Position numbers and translations under genes: made by a program | From: Lachnospiraceae bacterium A2 | Lineage (GTDB): Bacteria > Bacillota > Clostridia > Lachnospirales > Lachnospiraceae | Assembly (NCBI GenBank): GCA_000403315.2 | Contig: KE159636.1 | Location: 711,358 to 775,357 of the forward strand | Direction: 5' to 3' | DNA length: 64,000 nucleotides | Part shown: positions 60,079-64,000 of the stretch, in pieces | How the letters are laid out: each line of letters begins with the position of its first letter | Numbering within the stretch: the stretch's first letter is position 1 | The notes under the pieces: model-generated | Databases searched by the model: none | Told to the model about the DNA's origin: nothing | The model's input: the letters and a program-made list of their open reading frames with translations, nothing else

Positions 60079-61089
60079 TTACAGCAGGGGAATCCCATGC
60101 TTTTCCATTTCCTCCGCCACTTCTTCTTTCCAAAGGGAGGACTGTACTTCCCCAATATGGGCTTTCCGCAGGAAAAACATACAGATACGGGACTGCCCGA
60201 TGCCGCCGCCAATCGTGTAGGGAAGTTCTTCCGAAAGGATGGATTTCTGGAAGGGGAGTTCCTTCCGCTCCGGGCAGCCTGCTTTTTCCAACTGCTCCAA
60301 AAGAGCCTGCCTGTCCACACGGATGCCCATGGAGGAAAGCTCCAAAGCAATGTCCAGTACTGGGTAATATACCACAATATCTGCATTCAGCGCCCAATCG
60401 TCATAATCCGGCGCCCTTCCGTCGTGGGGCTCCCCGGACTTTAGCCTGTCACCAATCTGCATAATGCAGACAGCCCCTTTTTCCCGGGCAATCCGCAGTT
60501 CCCGTTCCTTGGGGCTGCAATCCGGGAACTGGTCTTCCAGCTCTTGGGTAGTCAGGAAGAAAATATCATGGGGCAGAATTTCTTCTATGTAATCGTAGCG
60601 GATAGCCATATATTTTTCTGTTTTCCGGAGGACCTTGTAGACATTCCGTACAGTCTCCTTTAGGTACTCCATGTTCCGGTCTTCCCTGGAAATGATTTTT
60701 TCCCAATCCCATTGGTCCACAAAGATGGAGTGGATATTGTCTGTGGTTTCATCCCGCCGGATGGCGTTCATGTCGGTATAGAGCCCTTCCCCCATGGAAA
60801 AGCCATATTTTTTCAGGGCATAACGTTTCCATTTTGCAAGGGAATGCACAATCTCAGCCGTCTTTTCCCCCTGCTCCTTGATGCCAAATGCTACTGGGCG
60901 TTCTACCCCATTTAGGTTGTCGTTCAGCCCGGAATCCGGGTCTACAAACAGCGGAGCCGACACACGCTGCAGGTTCAGCCGCTCTGAAAGCAGGTTCTGG
61001 AAAAAATCTTTGACGGTCTTAATCGCAACCTGTGTGTCATGTAAATCAAGCTGGGGCTGATAATTTTCAGGTATCATTAAATGTTCCAT
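60079..61089 (-). CDS. asnA: Aspartate-ammonia ligase (asparagine synthetase A)
   Basis: 336-residue class II aminoacyl-tRNA-synthetase-like enzyme making asparagine from aspartate, ammonia and ATP. Diagnostic blocks: LSERLNLQRVSAPLF near the N-terminus, DNLNGVERPVAF, SLAKWKRYAL, GLYTDMNAIRRDE, VDQWDWEKII and the C-terminal GGGIGQSR. ATG 61089 follows AAGGAGTACAAT. It has its own promoter divergent from mgtC. No T-box leader is visible. Confidence 0.97.
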   Translation of the reverse strand: MEHLMIPENYQPQLDLHDTQVAIKTVKDFFQNLLSERLNLQRVSAPLFVDPDSGLNDNLNGVERPVAFGIKEQGEKTAEIVHSLAKWKRYALKKYGFSMGEGLYTDMNAIRRDETTDNIHSIFVDQWDWEKIISREDRNMEYLKETVRNVYKVLRKTEKYMAIRYDYIEEILPHDIFFLTTQELEDQFPDCSPKERELRIAREKGAVCIMQIGDRLKSGEPHDGRAPDYDDWALNADIVVYYPVLDIALELSSMGIRVDRQALLEQLEKAGCPERKELPFQKSILSEELPYTIGGGIGQSRICMFFLRKAHIGEVQSSLWKEEVAEEMEKHGIPLL

Positions 61090-61121
61090 ATTGTACTCCT
61101 TATCCTTTTTTGTCCGGTATC

Positions 61122-61150
61122 ATTATATGCTTGCAGGTGGATTTTTTCAA
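61122..61150 (-). promoter_or_regulatory. asnA promoter (minus strand)
   Basis: On the minus strand TTGAAA (61150-61145), 17-base spacer, TATAAT (61127-61122). It lies 33 bases before the asnA start codon, which leaves no room for a T-box. Confidence 0.75.
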
Positions 61151-61187
61151 TAAGGAATCTTAATTTTTCCCGAAAAAGAAGGGAGTT

Positions 61188-61197
61188 ATGGTATAAT
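61188..61197 (+). promoter_or_regulatory. Extended -10 promoter of mgtC
   Basis: TATGG followed by TATAAT at 61192-61197; no good -35 at 17 bases. It is divergent from the asnA promoter, with about 40 bases between them. Confidence 0.5.
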
Positions 61198-61283
61198 AAA
61201 GAATAGATATTATACCGTCCGGAACGGAGTGGCATGGTTTTACCATAGTGCGGAGCATCTGGCATGGAAAAGGGGGAATGCAC

Positions 61284-61967
61284 ATGGCGTATTTGATACA
61301 GCAGTTGGAATGGATGGCAAGAATCCTGCTGGCAGGCCTTTGCGGCGGGCTTATCGGCTATGAGCGGGAGAGCCGGAAGAAAACGGCGGGCCTGCGCACC
61401 CATGTCATTGTAGCCGTTTCCTCCGCCCTGATGATTGTGCTGTCCAAGTATGGGTTTCAGGACGTGGTAGGCCAATACGTCCGTGTGGACCCGTCCCGCA
61501 TTGCGTCAGGGACAGTGGCAGCCATTGGGTTTTTGGGGTCTGGGGTAATTTTTTCCCGCAATAAAAATGTCAGCGGGATTACTACTTCGGCAGGAATCTG
61601 GGCAACCGTAGGCGTAGGGATGGCTGTAGGGGCAGGGCTTTATGTAATTGGCATCTGCACGTCCGCCATTGTGATTTTAGTAGAAATTTTCCTGGGGCGG
61701 CAAGGCAAGCTGTCCCACATTATTAAGGACATTTACGAGATAGAAGTGGAATACGCCTTCACTTCCGGGGAAATAGGGGAAGTTAGCGCTGCGCTGCAAA
61801 AGGAACTGGAAGAAACGTACCAGTGCCGGATTTTAAAATTCCGCACAAGGAAAAAAGGGAACCATATCCATCTGGAACTGCTGGTGCGGACTGCACAGGG
61901 GAAAGAACTGTACCATCTGGCGGAATTTGCAGAACAATACCCTGAAATTAAAAAGCTTACAATATAA
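61284..61967 (+). CDS. MgtC/SapB family membrane protein
   Basis: 227 residues: LLAGLCGGLIGYERESRKKTAGLRTH is the family signature at the N-terminus, followed by four more membrane helices (GTVAAIGFLGSGVIF, TTSAGIWATVGVGMAVG) and a cytoplasmic ACT-like C-terminal domain. Members are implicated in magnesium stress or, in pathogens, in inhibiting the F-type ATP synthase; here the role is unknown. Start ATG 61284 after GGGGGA; ATG 61278 is also possible. Confidence 0.9.
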   Translation: MAYLIQQLEWMARILLAGLCGGLIGYERESRKKTAGLRTHVIVAVSSALMIVLSKYGFQDVVGQYVRVDPSRIASGTVAAIGFLGSGVIFSRNKNVSGITTSAGIWATVGVGMAVGAGLYVIGICTSAIVILVEIFLGRQGKLSHIIKDIYEIEVEYAFTSGEIGEVSAALQKELEETYQCRILKFRTRKKGNHIHLELLVRTAQGKELYHLAEFAEQYPEIKKLTI

Positions 61968-62084
61968 GGGAATCATTTATATGGGCGCTATCCGTCCCAA
62001 AATACATAGAAAAGAAAAAGCCCACAATAGGAACACTCATATAGGGCATACCATTTAAAAATACATAGAAGGGAAGAAGGAAGA

Positions 62085-62984
62085 TTGAAACAGAATTCTA
62101 TAGGACAAAAACAGGCGGCTGAAAAACAAAATTCCATAAGCCAAAAACAAACCATTGAAAAACAGGCCCCCATAGACCAGAACCTGGCAACCCAGAAATT
62201 AGCCCAATTAAAAACAAGCCTTGCAGGGTTAGGCTCCCTAGCCGTCGCTTTCTCCAGCGGTGTAGATTCCACGTTCCTGCTGAAAGTAGCCCATGAAGCA
62301 TTAGGGGAGCATGTCCTTGCCATAACTGCAAAGTCCAGTTCTTTCCCCAAAAGGGAACTGGAAGAGTCCATTTCTTTTTGCAAAGGGGAAAATATACGCC
62401 AAATCATTTTTGGATCAAGGGAATTAGAGGTGGAAGGCTTTCGCCAGAATCCTCCCAACCGTTGTTACCTCTGCAAAAAAGCTTTTCTGGAAAAAGTAAA
62501 GGAGGCTGCCACAGGCCATGGGATTGCTCATGTGGCAGAAGGCTCCAATGTGGATGATGAAGGGGATTACCGGCCCGGCATGCAGGCTGTGGCAGAGCTT
62601 GGCATCCTAAGCCCCCTGCGGGAAGCAGGGCTGTCTAAACGGGAAATACGCTTCCTCTCCAAAGAGATGGGCCTTCCTACATGGGAAAAGCCCTCCTTTG
62701 CCTGCCTGTCCTCCCGGTTTCCCTATGGGGAAGCCATCACCGAAGAAAAGCTTGCCATGGTGGAGCAGGCAGAGCAGCTTTTGATGGAGCTTAAGTTTGT
62801 CCAGTTCCGGGTCCGCATCCATGGGACAATGGCAAGGATTGAGGTCTTGCCGGAAGACTTCCCCAAACTGCTCTCTGAGGAAGTCAGGGATAAAATCACA
62901 GGCCAGTTCCGGAGCTTTGGCTTTACTTACGTGGCTATGGATTTGGAAGGGTACCGCATGGGCAGCATGAATGAAATTTTGTGA
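62085..62984 (+). CDS. larE: ATP-dependent sacrificial sulfur transferase LarE
   Basis: 299 residues. PP-loop SSGVDSTFLL, NPPNRCYLCKK and FACLSSRFPYG are LarE signatures; the last carries the position equivalent to the sacrificial Cys176 of Lactobacillus plantarum LarE. LarE supplies sulfur to the nickel-pincer cofactor of lactate racemase. TTG start at 62085 after GGGAAGAAGGAAGA. Unusual: about 40 extra N-terminal residues of Q/K-rich near-repeats (QNSIGQKQ, QNSISQKQ). larA, larB and larC are not in the window. Confidence 0.9.
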   Translation: MKQNSIGQKQAAEKQNSISQKQTIEKQAPIDQNLATQKLAQLKTSLAGLGSLAVAFSSGVDSTFLLKVAHEALGEHVLAITAKSSSFPKRELEESISFCKGENIRQIIFGSRELEVEGFRQNPPNRCYLCKKAFLEKVKEAATGHGIAHVAEGSNVDDEGDYRPGMQAVAELGILSPLREAGLSKREIRFLSKEMGLPTWEKPSFACLSSRFPYGEAITEEKLAMVEQAEQLLMELKFVQFRVRIHGTMARIEVLPEDFPKLLSEEVRDKITGQFRSFGFTYVAMDLEGYRMGSMNEIL

Positions 62985-63026
62985 AAAATTAACAAATTTT
63001 ACTATTTATTTTGTTTAGTATTTTTG

Positions 63027-63055
63027 TAGACAAAATTAATAAAATTTGGTATGAT
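63027..63055 (+). promoter_or_regulatory. Promoter of the antiterminator operon
   Basis: TAGACA at 63027-63032 and TATGAT at 63050-63055, 17-base spacer, extended TGG. It sits in a very AT-rich region; the leader that follows contains the antiterminator target and terminator. Confidence 0.65.
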
Positions 63056-63082
63056 AAACAAAGTTGGAAGATGAATGAGTGT

Positions 63083-63124
63083 AAAGGCTTGTTACTGAAA
63101 TATTATTATCGTCAGGCAAGACCT
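63083..63124 (+). promoter_or_regulatory. Ribonucleic antiterminator (RAT) site
   Basis: AAAGGCTTGTTACTG ... CAGGCAAGACC is the conserved RAT shape bound by BglG/LicT-type proteins (cf. GGATTGTTACTG...GGCAAAACC). Its 3' end overlaps the first bases of the terminator stem, so folding of one excludes the other. Confidence 0.85.
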
Positions 63125-63162
63125 ATAATCCGGGAAGGCAACCCGGATTATAGGTTTTTTTA
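63121..63162 (+). terminator. Conditional terminator in the licT leader
   Basis: A perfect 14-bp stem, ACCTATAATCCGGG at 63121-63134 with CCCGGATTATAGGT at 63142-63155, followed by a run of seven T. Bound regulator would prevent its formation. Confidence 0.9.
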
Positions 63163-63182
63163 TTTTTCAGGAGGCTGTAGGG

Positions 63183-64000
63183 ATGAGAGTAAATAAAATA
63201 CTGAATAACAATCTCGTGTTATCAAAAAACGAAGATAATGAGGAGATCATTGTAAAAGGACTTGGAATCGGCTACCATGCGAAACGCGGAGATAAGATTG
63301 ATGAGTCGCTGATTGAAAAAATTTTCTATCCAAAAAACCATCAGAACAGTATCCAGATGCAGCAGTATCTTCTTTCTATTCCTGAAGAATATTTTGACTT
63401 TGTCCAGAAGTTTGTGGATCACGTTAAGGAAGAAGCGCCAAATCTTCGCCTGAATAACAGCATTTATCTTTCTCTGAGCGACCATATTCTGGGAACTGTA
63501 GAACGCTTTAGGAACGGGATCAGCCTGAAAAATGTTCTTTTGCTGGATATTCAGCAGCTTTACAAAAAGGAATATGAGTATGGGATGAAAATGGTGGATG
63601 AGATTAACCGTACATTTCAGACCAAGCTTCCCGTCGATGAAGCCGGATTTATCGCCCTGCATTTTGTAAATGCAGAAGAAGGGCAGCATAACACTGACAA
63701 TTATAAGATTGCCATGATTGTAAATCAGGTTCAAGAGATTGTAAAGAATTACTTTTCGGATATTACCTTCAATGAATCAAGCCTTTACTATCAAAGATTC
63801 CTGACACATTTGAAATATTTTGCCCAGAGATACCTGCATAAAGAACTCCAGTACGATGAGGACGAAAATCTTTTCCAGCTCATTCAGGAGCAATGCCGCG
63901 AGGCGTATGGGTGTGTGAAGCTCATCTATCTTATGATGGAAGAAAAATATCAATATGCACTGAGCAAAGAGGAGATGGTGTATCTCTCCATTCATATCCA
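63183..64000 (+). CDS. BglG/LicT-family transcriptional antiterminator, 3' partial
   Basis: The visible 272 codons hold the RNA-binding CAT domain (MRVNKILNNNLVLSK ... VKGLGIGYHAKRGDKI, residues 1-55), PRD1 with conserved histidine in LSDHILGTVERF and the FIALHFVNA block, and most of PRD2 (LTHLKYFAQRYL, SIHI at the edge). The PTS phosphorylates the PRD histidines, controlling RNA binding. ATG 63183 follows CAGGAGG. It controls its own operon through the leader RAT; a beta-glucoside or similar PTS gene should lie beyond the window. Its AT-rich composition differs from the neighbours. Confidence 0.94.
   Translation, partial: MRVNKILNNNLVLSKNEDNEEIIVKGLGIGYHAKRGDKIDESLIEKIFYPKNHQNSIQMQQYLLSIPEEYFDFVQKFVDHVKEEAPNLRLNNSIYLSLSDHILGTVERFRNGISLKNVLLLDIQQLYKKEYEYGMKMVDEINRTFQTKLPVDEAGFIALHFVNAEEGQHNTDNYKIAMIVNQVQEIVKNYFSDITFNESSLYYQRFLTHLKYFAQRYLHKELQYDEDENLFQLIQEQCREAYGCVKLIYLMMEEKYQYALSKEEMVYLSIHI

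Overview
The window looks like the chromosome of a spore-forming, anaerobic Firmicute of the class Clostridia, most likely family Lachnospiraceae. The reasons are the sporulation genes (spoIIE, yabP, yabQ, spoVFA/spoVFB, cotS-like, a SPOCS/LysM coat-type protein), veg, GGAGG-type ribosome binding sites, frequent TTG/GTG starts, extended -10 promoters, and an order (HU, rqcP, yabP, yabQ, divIC, spoIIE, tilS, hpt, ftsH) that is the classic Clostridia/Bacilli block. No rRNA, prophage, transposase or CRISPR array is visible. This is inference from gene content; no taxonomic search was possible.

Layout: 1-5.1 kb holds uppP, pth and mfd (envelope lipid recycling, translation, transcription-coupled repair). 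5.3-8.4 kb is a tight operon: PrsA-like lipoprotein, ApbE flavin transferase, NusG-domain-II protein and Gx-family membrane protein, which resembles an extracytosolic flavin/quinone redox module. 8.6-13.9 kb is a response regulator, histidine kinase, ABC ATPase and FtsX permease set of the peptide-sensing/detoxification type. 14.4-17.9 kb is a heterodimeric ABC exporter. 18.0-26.3 kb holds veg, a SPOCS-LysM protein, an NlpC/P60 hydrolase, yqeY, cca, a cotS-like gene and a PEGA lipoprotein. 26.6-29.5 kb is an AT-richer two-gene restriction-modification system with a BcgI-like layout. 29.6-39.8 kb is phosphoglucomutase followed by the HU-to-ftsH sporulation and housekeeping block. 40-42.2 kb is a cytoplasmic GH13 enzyme, followed by tRNA-Tyr and tRNA-Leu with a duplicated tRNA 3' end between them. 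42.8-49.5 kb is accessory: two unknown proteins, a YyaL-type thioredoxin-domain protein, a decayed Fe-S reductase remnant, a sigma-like protein lacking region 4, and a 5'-truncated AAA-ATPase/nuclease gene. 49.7-52.7 kb, on the minus strand, is dipicolinate synthase (spoVFA-spoVFB) and a MATE transporter. 53.2-57.0 kb holds small conserved proteins and a CAP/LRR surface protein. 57.5-59.5 kb is a fructose-type regulator, hexose-phosphate kinase and HPr operon. 60.1-63.0 kb is asnA (minus), mgtC and larE. The window ends in a BglG/LicT antiterminator with its RNA antiterminator target and terminator upstream.

The most unusual signal lies between the genes. At least six families of short, transposase-less palindromic elements (50-190 bp) recur through the window. 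Two families of about 160 and 166 bp, with different ends, share the same apical hairpin, and that hairpin shows compensatory base changes between copies. One copy is nested inside another family. Two copies supply the stop codon of the gene they abut (cca and the truncated AAA gene). They look like mobile or structured non-coding elements that shape gene ends here. Intact sigma-A promoters, sigma-E- and sigma-K-like promoters before sporulation genes, and a 21-bp-spaced spoIIE promoter are also readable.
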